Shown: positions 1 to 11,705, counted from the first letter of the stretch. The stretch is DNA of 64,000 nt from Sipunculus nudus (GCA_026874595.1 CM049320.1:52340714-52404713), one strand, 5' to 3'. Made by a program: numbers and translations. The notes: generated from the letters alone by a model not told the origin.

Positions 1-2844
1 ATATGCCACATCTGCTAACACATATGTTATTTTTAAAATTTTTAATTGTAACTTGATGACGCAGGAACTTATGAGACCAAAAACATGACCCAGACTATAA
101 TAAACGTTAAATTGATGACAAATTAGGTGGCTGCTGCTGATCATCTGGTCCTTTATTATGTATTTTTAATGTTGTTAAATGGAAATGGATGGCTTGAAAA
201 TAATTCTTTAACGTTATGATAGCCAAGTTCTCTTTTCAAATTTTTATATACCAATGCTCATATATCAATATTAATGCGAAAAAAACTCTTCGTTCATTTT
301 ATTAGTTTCTAGGTGCCACAAATTTAAGCTATTTACTTAGCTAAGATTAACATTTATTTAGATGTGGACTAGACTTTTGTTACTCAAGGGTGCAATGGTT
401 CCTTAGTCTCTATCTGTATCTTTTATTTTATATGAGTGGTCCTTTTTGCGAAAATTAATCCCACGAACATGAAAAAGTGTAAGTTATAAACTTAACATTT
501 ATCATAAGCATGTGTCCCAGGTAGAGTTTTATAACAAAAGAGATATACACCAGAGTGTCAGGTGGGCGTTTTGTATTTTACTTATTAATATATTCTTATA
601 TGGTTCCCCATCAAGAAAGGTTTCCATTGTTTCAAAATGTCCCTGATCCAGAAGGTAAACAGCCAAAGGGTTGTAAACCGACATGTATGTGTGGTCGTAC
701 ATATAAGCAAAGACAAGCAATCAAATGAATAAAGAGTACATATCATGGCCTGGTGATAACTGGATAAATAAAATAGTTCATTAAGGTACATTGACAGGGA
801 TACTATAGGTCCTTTGAAATAAGATTGACAATGGCTCATATTGTATAAGTAGAAAGGGCCTGCTATTAGGCATTCCGCTGCAGGCCAAGAACGGTTCCGT
901 TGAATAAGTGCAATTAGGCAGGGAGCTAGTCCAGAAAAGTTCCCTTGCAAAAGGACATTTGTTCAATCTGACAGCCGCCCACTGCGTTATAGTCAATGGG
1001 TAACTGGGCGTAATATAGGCTTCTCAGACAAATGTCCTTTCGAATGCAACAGTGACCATGAGTACTAAAACAGGTCATATTCTCAACCTTCAATAATACC
1101 CCGCACCAAGGGATTCAGCGAGTATCCCTATTACCTGAATACACTTTACAGCAACTGGGGTTTGCCATCAGCAGCGCGGAAAATAGAACAAATAGAACCA
1201 TTAAGCACCTTGTCTGTGGTAGAAGCAACACTACACCCAGAGGACACATTCCCCATTCTTTGATTCCAGTCATCAGACAAAATGATTCAGCTTACATAAT
1301 TGTTTAATCCGGCTTCACAAGTAAGCTAGTTAGTCTTTAGATAATTTAAAATAAATGAAAATGTATATGAAAGATGAACTGTGTAAAGAAGAAATAAATT
1401 AAAATTATTTTAAATTTAATTAAAAAAGGCGATATGAATACAATGGTTGTGTCGGCGTCCATGTTTAATATTTAAGGGGTATAAACAATCCTTGGACTTC
1501 TCACGATTTGATCAAGCGTGACGATACATAGTGACAATAGGTGTGAGTACATGTGTCGATATCAGCAAGTTATATTTTCAACGTCGAATGGTATGATGTC
1601 AAATGATATGTATTTCAGGTTCCAAATTTTACTTATGGGTTATAATCATTGTAGGCTCAAGTTCACGAAAGACCTTACAAACGTGTACTTAAAGATAGAG
1701 ATATGTACAAAGGATGTATATCAAATTGGATTGCATCGTTCTTTTTAACGGGCTCAATCAGACCGATTGACAGCTGCTTTTTTAATTTAACCATTGCTTT
1801 GTTGGAAACTCATACATTAGTATCGATTCAGGGATCGATATTCCCTTTGTTGTACTTCCGATTAAACATGTTTAAGATTAACTGAAGTGAGGGACCATCA
1901 CAGAATTATATGTGACTATCTGGTGATCCTTATTTCAGTATTTCCTTACACCAAAATTCATATATGTGTTTCCCATGATGTCCTGGAATTCTTCTGGTCT
2001 CCTCTTCTTTTGAAAATTGCTTTGATGACATGTTAATACTTTAATTCACGTCTTTGGTACTGGCAACTATCATCATCAAATAAACATAATGATTCCCTAC
2101 TAATATGTCTGGGTAATGACTGTCGTTTTTATCACCCACTAAGCTTTAGTCCAGTCATTATGTTAACTCAACATAGTTGAACATTGGAGCGAGAAAAAAT
2201 CGAACTGAAAGAAATTGGGCAGTGTGCTGATAAGCCAGTTTTGGGTTAATGTGGTATTCTTCACTTCAACCATTTCAGTTTTATAATGATATTAAATAAT
2301 TATTATTCTTGGTATTATTTACATTATATTGATATATACAACTAACAATATTTTATTTTAAAAAAAAATATTCTCCCGAAAAGGTGAGTTTTGTACGTCG
2401 TTTTAAACATTTTCCACTTTATATTTGAATAGAATGGAAGCGTTTGTATCGAACCCACGAAACATCAGATGAAAGCGTGACACAATCTGACCATCAAGGT
2501 CATACCAGTTTTCTAGCAATTTAATCACTGATAGAGCAAATTTAATCTCTTTAAATGCCTTTTATTTCATATGATACAGATAATTCTTTGTAAAAATGTT
2601 CAGTAAAGAGCGTTCATTATAATGGTAGAATAAACTTAGAATTCTAGAGTCTAATAATGCGTACAATTATAACCAGACAAAAAGAACGTCGTTAAAATCT
2701 GTATGAAATCAACTAAAGCGGAACTCTCACCTCAGTCAATCTTCCGAAAAACACCCGAAGAGGCATGAACATATCCAGTTAGTATTATTAATATGATTAA
2801 TGGTAGAGTATGGTAAAGTTGTTTTGTTTAAATATAAACAAGTT
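1..2844. other. AT-rich stretch, no supported gene
   Basis: I read both strands and found no exon I can defend. The longest open frame (minus, 585-950, 121 codons) has no domain I recognise and is not bounded by convincing splice sites. No tRNA box pair or terminal inverted repeat was seen. Confidence 0.5.
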
Positions 2845-3180
2845 TATTTAGACGTCCACTGATGGGATTTATCGATATCAAAATATCACGTTGACAAGCG
2901 TCTTCTTAGTTAAGACTTGTTAATAATGGCAGCTAAGGAGACACTTATAACTTGCCTATATATCTTCCATGTATTACTTAACCTGACACCAAGTTGTAAA
3001 CATAGGCTGCAGAATGAATCATTAAACAGTTCATATTCATCAGCCCTGAAATCAATCAATATATCATTTATATCGGCGAAAATTGCTTTCATGGTTAAAA
3101 GTAATTCTGCAGTTTTAGTAGTCCGGTCCACTACAAAACAACTCTGTCCTATATTGTCAGCTAATCGGGAGACCATCGTC

Positions 3181-3229
3181 ATGCATCCATGTTGGAATTA
3201 CTCGCTTTTACTTTGCATCACATGCCAAG
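3181..3229 (+). CDS. Signal-peptide first exon, partial lectin-family gene (copy A)
   Basis: The ATG at 3181 opens MHPCWNYSLLLCITCQ plus one base, then a donor (GTATGA) at 3230. The peptide has a hydrophobic core typical of a signal peptide. The exon ends in phase 1, the same phase used after the signal peptide in the PAN-CTLD genes at 36640 and 61011. A near-identical exon (MHLCWNYSLLLCITCQ, donor GTATGT) lies at 48516-48564. Its conservation between two diverged arms suggests it was coding at least until the duplication. I could not find the following exons with confidence: a PAN-like stretch at 6721-6890 is a weak candidate and the DNA near 3490-3650 has stops. It may now be an orphan exon. 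Confidence 0.5.
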
Positions 3230-3479
3230 GTATGAATTATATTAATATACATGAATTTCGAAAAATAAATAGTATCTCGACTAAAGACGTGAATTGATAC
3301 GATAATTTATAATTATTGACTTTCTTTCACGGAAATATACACCTAGGAAGCCTGTAGGTTTTATACACATTTCACAAAGTCTATTTCATTAGGTGCTGTT
3401 AACAGTCACATTTTCTGCATTTACATGCTGATAACGTATTCATAAAAAAGACGTATTTAAAGTATATATATTTTTTTTC

Positions 3480-3640
3480 TTTAGAGATCTGGTCCTATCA
3501 GATGTCGGGATCAACAGTTAAGCTCAGGGACGGCAGAGGATATGGTGACAATTCACGCCTAATTCTGATGAGGAAAACAAGGTGACACGAAACATCCAAA
3601 GTTGCCATGAAGTAATAATTCCTCGAAGTATTTGTATACA
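3480..3640 (+). pseudogene. Possible decayed exon shared by both duplication arms
   Basis: A pyrimidine tract ending in AG (about 3472-3484) precedes a segment that aligns with 48830-48985 in arm B. In arm B one frame reads a cysteine-bearing stretch (QFTPYCDEKCKVAQIIRG and on), while arm A keeps QFTP in the matching frame but has stops. Position, about 260 bases after the signal exon in both arms, fits a second exon. I do not recognise the domain. It could equally be conserved noncoding DNA. Confidence 0.2.
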
Positions 3641-5894
3641 GTATTGCATAAATTGCAATATGTGATCTGTAGAGCTGTCACCAGAAAAGCTCCTCACTCC
3701 TCAGGTGCACAACAATACACAAGGCAGTGATTAAGCATCAATTAAAACATATTAACAGAAATTTTCAAAGCTTATATCTACCTACCAGACAAGGTTCCCA
3801 GTCTCAAAAGGTTTAATGTCCATTTCTTCCGTACAAAATGTCCCTGTATCCTCCGAGGTATGAACAGACACCAGACACTCGATATCTGCCCTGGACTGGT
3901 AACACTGCTGGTACAGCAACTACGAGAGGTACTCTAGGCCTTAGATCTAGTATCTAAAGGACAAAAAAGGAAGCACGGCGGATCGGCACTGGCTGAATTG
4001 GAATGCCTTGGATCAGTTTCCTCTTGAGGCTCATCTATATTCATGAGCACGCTGAATATCATATATGTTCAGAACAATATTCCCCCCAGAGCGCCAAATA
4101 ACCCTGGCATTAATCGACCCAAAACACCGGGCGACCCCTATTGGAACCCCCTTTGTCCTTTAACAATATCACCCTGTCCGGCGAACCTACTCTCCTTTCA
4201 ACAAATACAAAGGCACAGCTAAACTCAAAAATAAAATAAGCAATTATTAAACTAAATAGGGCAAACGTGCCCGCATGACACGATCCACTTAGAATAAAAT
4301 AAGAATATAATCTATATGCACTTGAAACAGTACAACATAGAACATATTTTATGAGGTTATAGGAAAACACCAAGTGGATTTAAATACGTGTTTAGCACTT
4401 TTGTTGAATGTCGGATGATAAATTTTTCTATGGTTCAATTTTCAATATATCATAAAAAGTTTAAATAATTTTTGTTCTAGCGCATGCTACACTCCTTCTC
4501 CTTATTCATACAGTTTCGTTTTCCTAAAAAAATCTATAAACGAAGAAGCAACATTGACATCAAACAGAGACGGCATACGAACAGCAATAGACCAAGTGTT
4601 TAGAAACACTAAAGGGGAAAGCTCAATTTATGTTCAATATTCGTCCATATGGTTGTAATAAATTTATTGATTTGAAAATGTTCATCTGCATACCTGTATT
4701 GGACAGTTCTGTGTTCTGAACAGCTATCCCCTATGGAAAAAAGAAGGGGACACGGTTTAAAGAAGATGAGTTTCACCATTTGCTCTATCATCTTTATCAG
4801 TTCTAGTTCCGAGTAACGAAACGAGGCCTATGTATTGCATGACACTCGTTTAATAACTGAAAGTACTGCTAATAAAGAGACACAATCTATTCTAGTGTTC
4901 CCATCTGAATATTCTTGTCTAAAATCTGGGTTCCTAGGCAATTTGTAAAAAACTATTTGGCAGATCTTTTATTGATAAATGGCATCAGATGTGCAATATT
5001 TAGCTGTAAAATATTTTCCATTTTCTGACAATCATAGATTTCCTTTATACAAATACAATGATTTTACAATAAAAAAAAACAAAAAAAAAACAGATTGTTT
5101 TTATAGTCTGTATGTATATTGTGAAAAAAACTTTAACTCCCGTATGTTTACATTCACTCTCAAAATATAATTGTTTTTCAGCGAACAGCCCTCATGTCAA
5201 ACAAAAAATCCATTAACACTGTAGGCCACTAGATGTCATAACACCAATGGTTATCGGTAGAAAAAAGATAATGCAAACAGACACAAATGATATGCTGTCA
5301 TCTCCGGATGAAAAAAGCTCTAAAATCAAAGTTTTATTTGCTAAGTGGGAAACTATATCAATGAAAATATTATTTAGGCCTGCACTCATTTCATGTATAA
5401 CCGACAAAATGTCGGTCATCATGCACACACATCTGATCCACAATACTTTTCCGCTTACGTTATTCTGTGTTGAAACTAGTTCAATATTCATTCATCTTTC
5501 AAATTGCAACGGAAGAATTTATTGTGACCAGGAAACCACATTGACCATGATTCTTAAAACATACAAAACTTAATATCTTATACATTTTTTTAACACTTCA
5601 GTCTTCATGACACATAAGTCATTCCGAAGCTTGTGTTTATTCATTAAGACGTATATAATCCATAGATTCAGTATAGAATAACTTTTCAAAATAAAAACAT
5701 TTTATCAGTGTATCGCTGAAGAAAATATTTAAGTTGGTACAATAAATATCAATAAGAAGTCTTCTAATATACGATACACTCATTCATGATTATCAATATT
5801 GGTAACGTAATTAATGGCATTAATGGTTCAAATTGTTTTTAACGTGTTACAAATATATGGTATTTAACATAAAGATAAAGAAATTAAAAAGAAA

Positions 5895-6125
5895 TAATGT
5901 TTATGATGAAAGTGAGTTAACTGCGAAATTTAATACAATAGCGTTGATCTTGTCAATATCATCTTATCTCTCTATGCTGACCAGATCCCTCTGGTCAAAT
6001 TACAGAAGACACGTAGCAGCTGACATGGGCGCGGCAACTTAACGAATTTGTAACACGAGGACAACACCAACCCGTTTGTTTGCAATGAGCCCTAGCGAAA
6101 GAAAGCCAATAAGGTAGATTATTTC
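5895..6125 (-). pseudogene. Decayed CTLD first-half exon
   Basis: Read on the minus strand, one frame gives SSCYKFVKLPR, very close to PSCYKFVKTPK of the intact lectin exon at 35135-35347. A second frame then continues with RDLVSIER, a stop and DDIDKI, matching the DLVSIETAEEQ region of the intact exon. So the segment is the N-terminal half of a long-form C-type lectin domain with at least one frameshift and in-frame stops. No matching second-half exon was found below it on the minus strand. It lies just past the end of duplication arm A. Confidence 0.6.
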
Positions 6126-6720
6126 TGATGACAATCGTTGGGCACTTTTAAGATATGTTTCTTATATTCTAAAGTTTATGAATTTAAAATGATGAAAAAA
6201 AATATATTTCTTACTTATAACATTATATTTATTTGCTGAAATAAACTGGTTAAAAAAGTAAACGAAAATTAAAAAAAACAATATATTACAACCTGTCAAA
6301 CGTATTGATGTAATCCATTTGATAAAATAAATTCTCTAACTTGAAAACTAGAGAATCACGAATATTGTAGAATAAATCATTTTGAAGAAGCTCTCAGGAA
6401 AGATGTTTCACTCTGTTCTCTAAAGTATAAACTGCACTGAAGAATGTTTTGGTTGTCAGTCATTTCAGACTCCGACAATTAAGATAATAAATTTATTGTC
6501 ATTTATCACAGAGAAACACCAAAATATGGCACACGTATTGAAAGGGAGATTAAACGGACAAATTGTTTAGTAGGTAAGGACCTAGAATCATTCAATGACC
6601 CCTAGACGGAACATCTATCAGGAACCCACACAATACCCGGAGGAGAATACGAATCGATGACTGTCAATGATAACTCTGACTGGCTTAATTTGTTTGATTC
6701 ATGTGGTCATTTGGTTACAG

Positions 6721-6890
6721 ACTCGGACAATGTTTCCACTTATTAACACGGCTTTGGAGTATGAGTGGGCTCTAAATATTTTTCTTTGTGTAAATCAATG
6801 CGACCCAGCAGCGCAGCCTTTCTGGTTGAAAAAGATAGAAAGAGATCCAGGGTCATTTATTCCTACAGTCGGTTTCATTTTACAACAATG
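6721..6890 (+). pseudogene. Possible PAN/apple exon remnant
   Basis: The frame FLCVNQCDPAAQPFWL resembles MCLLQCDKQAACRTANLF of the PAN exon at 63231-63488, keeping two cysteines with the same spacing. It is preceded by TTACAG, a possible acceptor, but in the wrong phase for this family, and the third PAN cysteine is absent. It is on the same strand as the signal exon at 3181. The match is short, so chance similarity is possible. Confidence 0.25.
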
Positions 6891-7068
6891 AGATGGAACG
6901 AGGATATTGTCGGTATAAAATGAATCACCGCAAAACATATATATATAACAGGATGAGGACGCCTTAGTATAGAATAGTATTAGTATAGAATATTAAATTT
7001 TGTTCACGTGCTTTTGAAGGTTATAGCTCATTCATCAGGTGTCAAATGGAATATGTATAAAAAGCGGT

Positions 7069-7078
7069 TATATATATA

Positions 7079-7116
<38 letters not shown>
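7069..7116. repeat. (TA)n microsatellite
   Basis: A TA tract of about 48 bases, interrupted once by TTT. Confidence 0.95.
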
Positions 7117-7119
<3 letters not shown>

Positions 7120-7439
7120 GATTAACAATTTATAATAACCATAATAAGGTCACCGATTGGCTACTTGGGAACTTGAACTTAATTGAAACTTGAACCATAA
7201 TGCCCTATGTTACCGGTGGGTAATTGTTCAATTACCCATAATTCCCGGTTATAATTGCCCAGTCCAGGTATTCAGGTTATGTAGAGTTCATGCCAAATGA
7301 CACATAAATAATTTGTTTTATGGACGTTAAGACGATTGTCGCTTAGTATAATAGCGATATGGTTGTGTATTTGTATGATTATATATATTATAGTAGTTAT
7401 CATTGGCATAAATAGTATATTAATAACACTTTTAGATTA

Positions 7440-8032
7440 TGCACAAGTTGATGATGCCTGCATCGCAATCAATCCTTTTCTAAGAGTGTAAACTTGATCA
7501 ATTAACTTTTGGTTCCCATATTTTTTTCTTTGTCGTGTGCCGGTTAGGTGACCTTAAAGAGCGCAAATTTGCAAGCATTCTGACGCATGTTTTTGTTGAG
7601 AGAAATGTTCGGCTTCCGGAAATTTGTCTTTCGCTTGATTGGACTGTGTGGGGCCATTTACTCTGGGACTTAGCATGAGGTTTGTTTTGCCTATGTAAAT
7701 CGATTCTGGACACAGATGACACAATATAGCCGATACTAAGCCTTTTAATGGTCATCAAAATTTCCCTAAATGGTGTGTTTAGTACCATGGCAAATAAATG
7801 TGTCATGATGTAGTATGTATATGAGCAAGTGCGGCAACGCGGCTTTTTATACGGGAATGTACCGTTGGAGTCAACACAGTTAAAGCTTTGATTTTTGATA
7901 ATATCTTTATATAGGTTTGAGCTTGTTTGAATCACAGAAGGAATCAGGGGGTTTAAAGTTGCGTCTGATTCTAATATATTGTTGGTTGACATCATGAATA
8001 ACTATTTTAGAGTGTTCATTGTACTCGTATAT
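7440..8032 (-). pseudogene. Penelope-like element fragment, GIY-YIG end
   Basis: On the minus strand a 165-codon frame (7995-7498) reads FPYKKPRCRTCSYTY, the cysteine-bearing linker that precedes the GIY-YIG nuclease in Penelope/Poseidon-type elements. Other frames then give IYIGKT, HFSQQKH and RKKYGNQKLIDKF, all typical of that nuclease and its C-terminal tail. The domain is therefore spread over several frames by indels. The 5' continuation lies at 10426-10690: the hAT-type element 8033-10425 splits them. GIY-YIG nucleases nick the target DNA for Penelope-like retrotransposition. This copy is dead. Confidence 0.7.
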
Positions 8033-8486
8033 AAGAGTTGGGTACTTATCAAGTACTTTTAAAGTACTCGAGTTCGAGTACTGAGTACTTGAAAAGTATT
8101 CGAGTACAAGTACAATTACTTTTGCATTTTTTATAAGATTACGAGTCCGTGTACTCAAAATGTACTCATGAGTATCTAAGGTAAAATGAATCCTTTTTTC
8201 TACCCAACCTCTTTTAATGATGTTATTAAGTTTATATAGACTCACCACGTTTCATTTTTTTAGATGAAAATACAGGACAAAATATTAATTATATTCAATA
8301 TTAAATTATACTTAATAAAAATACTGAAGCAAAATGCAAACTCTAGGGTATATAAACGACCATATAAACGATCGACGGTGGGATATACTCGTTGAAAAAA
8401 AAGTAACTGCTTAGTAAATTTGTTAAAGGGAAACTTACAGACATTGTACAGAGCATATAAGCATATGTTAATCATATGCAATCTTA

Positions 8487-8833
8487 TATAGAAAGATGTT
8501 GAATGGCCATGCTGGTCCATCTCATGGAGATATAGAACAAGAATACACAGAAAAAGTCGGATCACCCGTATGGGAATCGAACCCATGCACACCATAAAAG
8601 GCCATCAGTTTATCACTGCTAAATGCAAAGTCGCCGTGTCGACACATGTAGTATGTATAATACCAGTCACAGTAGTGACGTCACTTCGCTGGTTCCAATG
8701 AAAGTGTGCTGATACACAGAGGAAGTTGGGGATCCCTGTTAGCTCAGTGGTAGAGCAGACGACCGGCAATCGGAGGGTCATGGGTTCGATTCCCATACGG
8801 GGTGATCCGACTTTTTCTGTGTATTCTTGTTCT
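8487..8833. mobile_element. Palindromic tRNA-derived repeat (SINE-like) with 13-bp target duplication
   Basis: The direct repeat ATATGCAATCTTA occurs at 8474-8486 and 8834-8846 and brackets the unit. Inside, 8531-8587 and 8779-8836 are inverted copies of each other, differing by a single indel over about 57 bases. Each arm carries a B-box (GGTTCGATTCC sense on plus at the right, on minus at the left). The right arm is part of a complete tRNA-like sequence. A diverged relative of the core and right arm occurs at 51985-52258. The element sits within hAT-type element 1. Length of the direct repeat points to LINE-driven insertion. Confidence 0.7.
8733..8804 (+). tRNA. tRNA-like sequence (SINE head or tRNA pseudogene, anticodon GGC)
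   Basis: Seventy-two bases fit a cloverleaf. The D stem is GCTC/GAGC (8742-8745, 8753-8756), the T arm is ATGGG-TTCGATT-CCCAT (8780-8796), and the acceptor pairs over six of seven positions (TCCCTGT with ACGGGGT). The variable loop is 5 nt. The A-box TAGCTCAGTGG and B-box GGTTCGATTCC are good. Against a working tRNA: the anticodon stem pairs only three of five, and position 33 is C instead of the near-invariant U. The anticodon would be GGC (8765-8767, alanine). A TTTTT run at 8812-8816 would stop RNA polymerase III. It lies in an interspersed repeat, so I favour a tRNA-derived repeat. Confidence 0.6.
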
Positions 8834-10425
8834 ATATGCAATCTTACAATTATAACAATGATAACATAATAAAAACAATAATAATAACAATCATATGATA
8901 TTATTTACATACTATCAACCTATGAATAATATGTGACTGTAGCTTATTGAAGATACCTTTTGACAACCGGTATATGTAAAAGTAGTATCAAACAGCATAT
9001 CTGACTGACTGACCGTGTCATGCATCACGTGTAATATGTTTTGAGTATAAAAAAATACATCATTGGCATATTACAACCAGGAACGAGGCAGTATTAATTA
9101 TAATAATATTAATAGAAAATGACAGGTTTTTTAGGTTATTGAGAGTAATATTACTATTGATAGAACAGAAACAGTAAGAGTACCCCAAAGTAATAGAATA
9201 ATAGCTAAAACTTTAAAATTACAGCCATAGGCTAACATGTCTTATGAATGGAGTGTTTGTTTGATTAGACTGAATGAGCACAGTTTAGGGCCCAGTGTAG
9301 TGCGATTGGTCAATGGTGGGTGCTTTCATGGTCCAGTGGGCACTAGACAGAAGGCTTTGAGCCGAGGTTAAGATCTCTGGATCTCTTTGTTGATTCATTA
9401 AGTAGGCTTGGTCTTTAAACATTGGAGAATCCCTTTGTGAGCGTACACAGTATGTTGGGCAAGTCATTGTCAGTTAATAGAAGAACGTCAAATTGCAGGC
9501 GATGCTGAAGTAACTACGGGGTGTCTAGTCCGATAATCAAAGGATTTCATGGGTTAATTAGTTGTGTCACAGACTGTGAATTGTGCTCAATACCGACTGC
9601 AATTCCTACCGAAAATCTGCTTAACCTAAAATCACATTGAGTAACATTTATAAATTAATTCAAGCTTGATTAGCCCAGACCCCGGAGCACTGCTGAGTTC
9701 ATGTTATATTGAACAGATTCTGATTATGTTTGATTGTATTAAATTTTGGCAAACCTTATTAAAATATTACTCAGTATGAATTTGCTGATTGAATGTTTTA
9801 TTGAACACTATGTTGCAATGATCCTGCTGGAGATATATGATGCTGGTCAGTTGTACACATCAATTGCATGAATGCATCAATAATAAAAGAGTTCAGTTTA
9901 TATTTTATATTAATTAAAAGGAACAGTATTAGTAATAGAAGCCAAGTAATATTATAAATAGGCAGGGTGGGTGATCCATACAAGTTAGCAGATGGCATCT
10001 TGAGAGATGGAATCCATTTTCACTAACTGACATGGGTCAGGTGAATGATATGCCAGGTGTTAACCATTTGTATAAATACTCACCTTCACTTAAATCATCC
10101 TCAGCTTTGCAAGCAATTTTACCATACAGCTAAGTTTGAGGAGCTCACCTGTATACGTATATATAATATATAATATCTTACTATTATATACTATAATAAA
10201 CTATTACTCTTATATAAATTGAGATAATAGTTTATTTATAAATTTCTTTGAAATATGAAATACCCAAAAGTACTCATAAATTACTCATATGAGTACTGGG
10301 TACTTTCAAAGTACTCGTGTACAAGTACGAGTACTTTTGTGATTTGTAAAATGTACCTTAGAATGGGTACTCAAAAAAAGTACTCATGAGTAATATGAGG
10401 TTGAGTACTTTTGGACCTATCTCTG

Positions 10426-10690
10426 GATGATATGCTGTTACTAACGGTCTGCGAAGGTTTTCTGTTTTAATGTCGAGAGCAAGTAGAGAATTGATAGTAA
10501 ATTTAATGGTTTTTCTTATATGTTTTTGTAGCGTTTGCTTCCTGTAACCAATATTGATAAGAAATATTTTGCAGTTTCTCGCTGTGTCGATTTCTGTCAG
10601 ATTTGTCGGAACATATCCTGAGAGTTGGTCAAGGTCACGTGAGGCAGACGGTAGACACACGTTGTACTGCTCTGTCAATATTGACAAATA
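10426..10690 (-). pseudogene. Penelope-like element fragment, 5' part of the split copy
   Basis: The minus frame ends with LINIGYRKQTLQKHIRK followed by ENLRRPLVTAYHPE. This is the region just before the thumb/linker of Penelope-like elements (GYR...LL...RRPLVTAYHP pattern), and it stops exactly at the border of hAT-type element 1. The reading direction resumes at 8032 and leads into the GIY-YIG fragment. The reverse transcriptase core itself is not visible upstream, so this copy was probably 5'-truncated before it was split. Confidence 0.6.
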
Positions 10691-10699
10691 AGAGAGAAA

Positions 10700-11700
10700 A
10701 GTGGATAGCGAACTGCTTAAAAACCTTTAAAGATATAAACTACATTTATACTATCTGAAGTATTACTTTTTAAATAGGATAACTGGACTGGTACTCCATA
10801 TATAATCACAATTATATGCACAAAAAACTGACCCAGTTCCCGTGTAGGTTCAGTAAAGCAGAAATGGCCAAAGAAAGGGTTTCCCCGATGTGTAGTGTGG
10901 CAGCCCGCATAGTCGGTAAACTCAATTTTGACGGAGGGCAACTGGTGCAAAATCTGTGGAGCCTCTATGTGAATGTGCGTGAGTGAAACTTCTTGCCGAA
11001 GGCATTTACCTCAGAGGTAAGCATTATTACAATAGCTGACAGAAATTGGTACACGACAAGAGCTAACTTTGACACAACACGCCCAATAAAAATCACAGTG
11101 CGTGATTTAGCATTTTCGTATGACAACCCTTGCTTTCAGGATTATCTGACTTAGATCGCAAACATGATATGCTTGTGAATTTTTTTTCTCATTTTTTTAT
11201 TATGGATATATTCCTCCGGGGGAAAGTTTTCATCTATTTATTTATACAGGCACTTCAATCTTATGATAGAACTTCTCTCATTCCTTTCTTGAAAATTTTA
11301 TTTGAGAACATGATTCTATGTTAGTTTCTCTTCACAGCCTTCTTAGAATCTTTTAAAATATCACAATTTGGATCTTAACGTCACTTCCCCATACGTTTGA
11401 CATACTTATTTGACATGACAGACGTTTTATTGAGCAGAATAATATGCATCCAAACTTATTCAGCAAAATCTGATTTTTTTGTTTGACCATAACACAGGAA
11501 AGCTCCTTTGAAATATTGAAAACTTTTATGTTAGGTTAACAAACGGGCCAATATCGGTCAGGAGTGTGCTGCCAAAAGAGGATTACTTCTGACGCTATTT
11601 GAACATTTTGGCATCTGAATCACTTGTTTATTACGCTGCTATTTACGATGATCAGTTTATGATGTGAACTATCTATGTCCTACGGCAATGACAATCATCG
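10700..11700. other. Unannotated stretch
   Basis: No exon, repeat family or RNA gene was recognised. The open frames at 10717-10950 (minus) and 11130-11324 (plus) have no family resemblance that I can see. Confidence 0.4.
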
Positions 11701-11705
11701 ATTCT

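Larger units (their letters stand above)
2845..5870 (+). repeat. Segmental duplication, arm A
   Basis: This block recurs in the same order and direction at about 47245-52815. Matching anchors include the text around 2850 (47250), 2979 (48327), 3181 (48516), 3970 (49652), 4979 (50788), 5204 (50990) and 5515-5830 (52489-52760). The match is clearly diverged, with many substitutions and small indels. Arm B holds extra DNA at 47409-48322, around 49070-49400 and at about 51315-52488 that arm A lacks. The arm carries one signal-peptide exon (3181-3229), so part of a secreted-protein gene was duplicated. End points are approximate because the alignment was by eye. Confidence 0.8.
8033..10425. mobile_element. 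Non-autonomous hAT-type element 1, nested in a Penelope-like fragment
   Basis: The right terminus, read inward, is CAGAGATAGGTCCAAA, 14 of 16 bases like the right end of the element at 27372-29404. The left terminus AAGAGTTGGG looks like CAGAGTTGGG with a changed first base. Both subterminal regions (8040-8170 and 10258-10420) are crowded with AGTACT/GTACTC-type palindromic motifs, as expected for transposase-binding arrays. The flanks 8025-8032 and 10426-10433 share only their last four bases, so the 8-bp target duplication has decayed or the left end is off by a few bases. The interior has no transposase frame. It interrupts the Penelope-like reading direction precisely, which supports the boundaries. 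Confidence 0.7.

Noticed and set aside
585-950. 121-codon minus-strand open frame
   Set aside because: No recognisable domain, several overlapping frames of similar length, and no convincing splice sites. Treated as chance.
2040-2140. LWYWQ-like peptide resembling a CTLD second half on the plus strand
   Set aside because: Only the WYW core matches; the cysteine spacing and final CE motif are absent and stops follow.
4110-4373. 87-codon minus-strand frame with hydrophobic segments
   Set aside because: The matching DNA in duplication arm B does not keep the frame, so coding is unlikely.
8733-8804. A functional alanine tRNA gene
   Set aside because: C at position 33, poor anticodon stem and location inside an interspersed repeat argue for a tRNA-derived repeat, though it is listed as tRNA-like.
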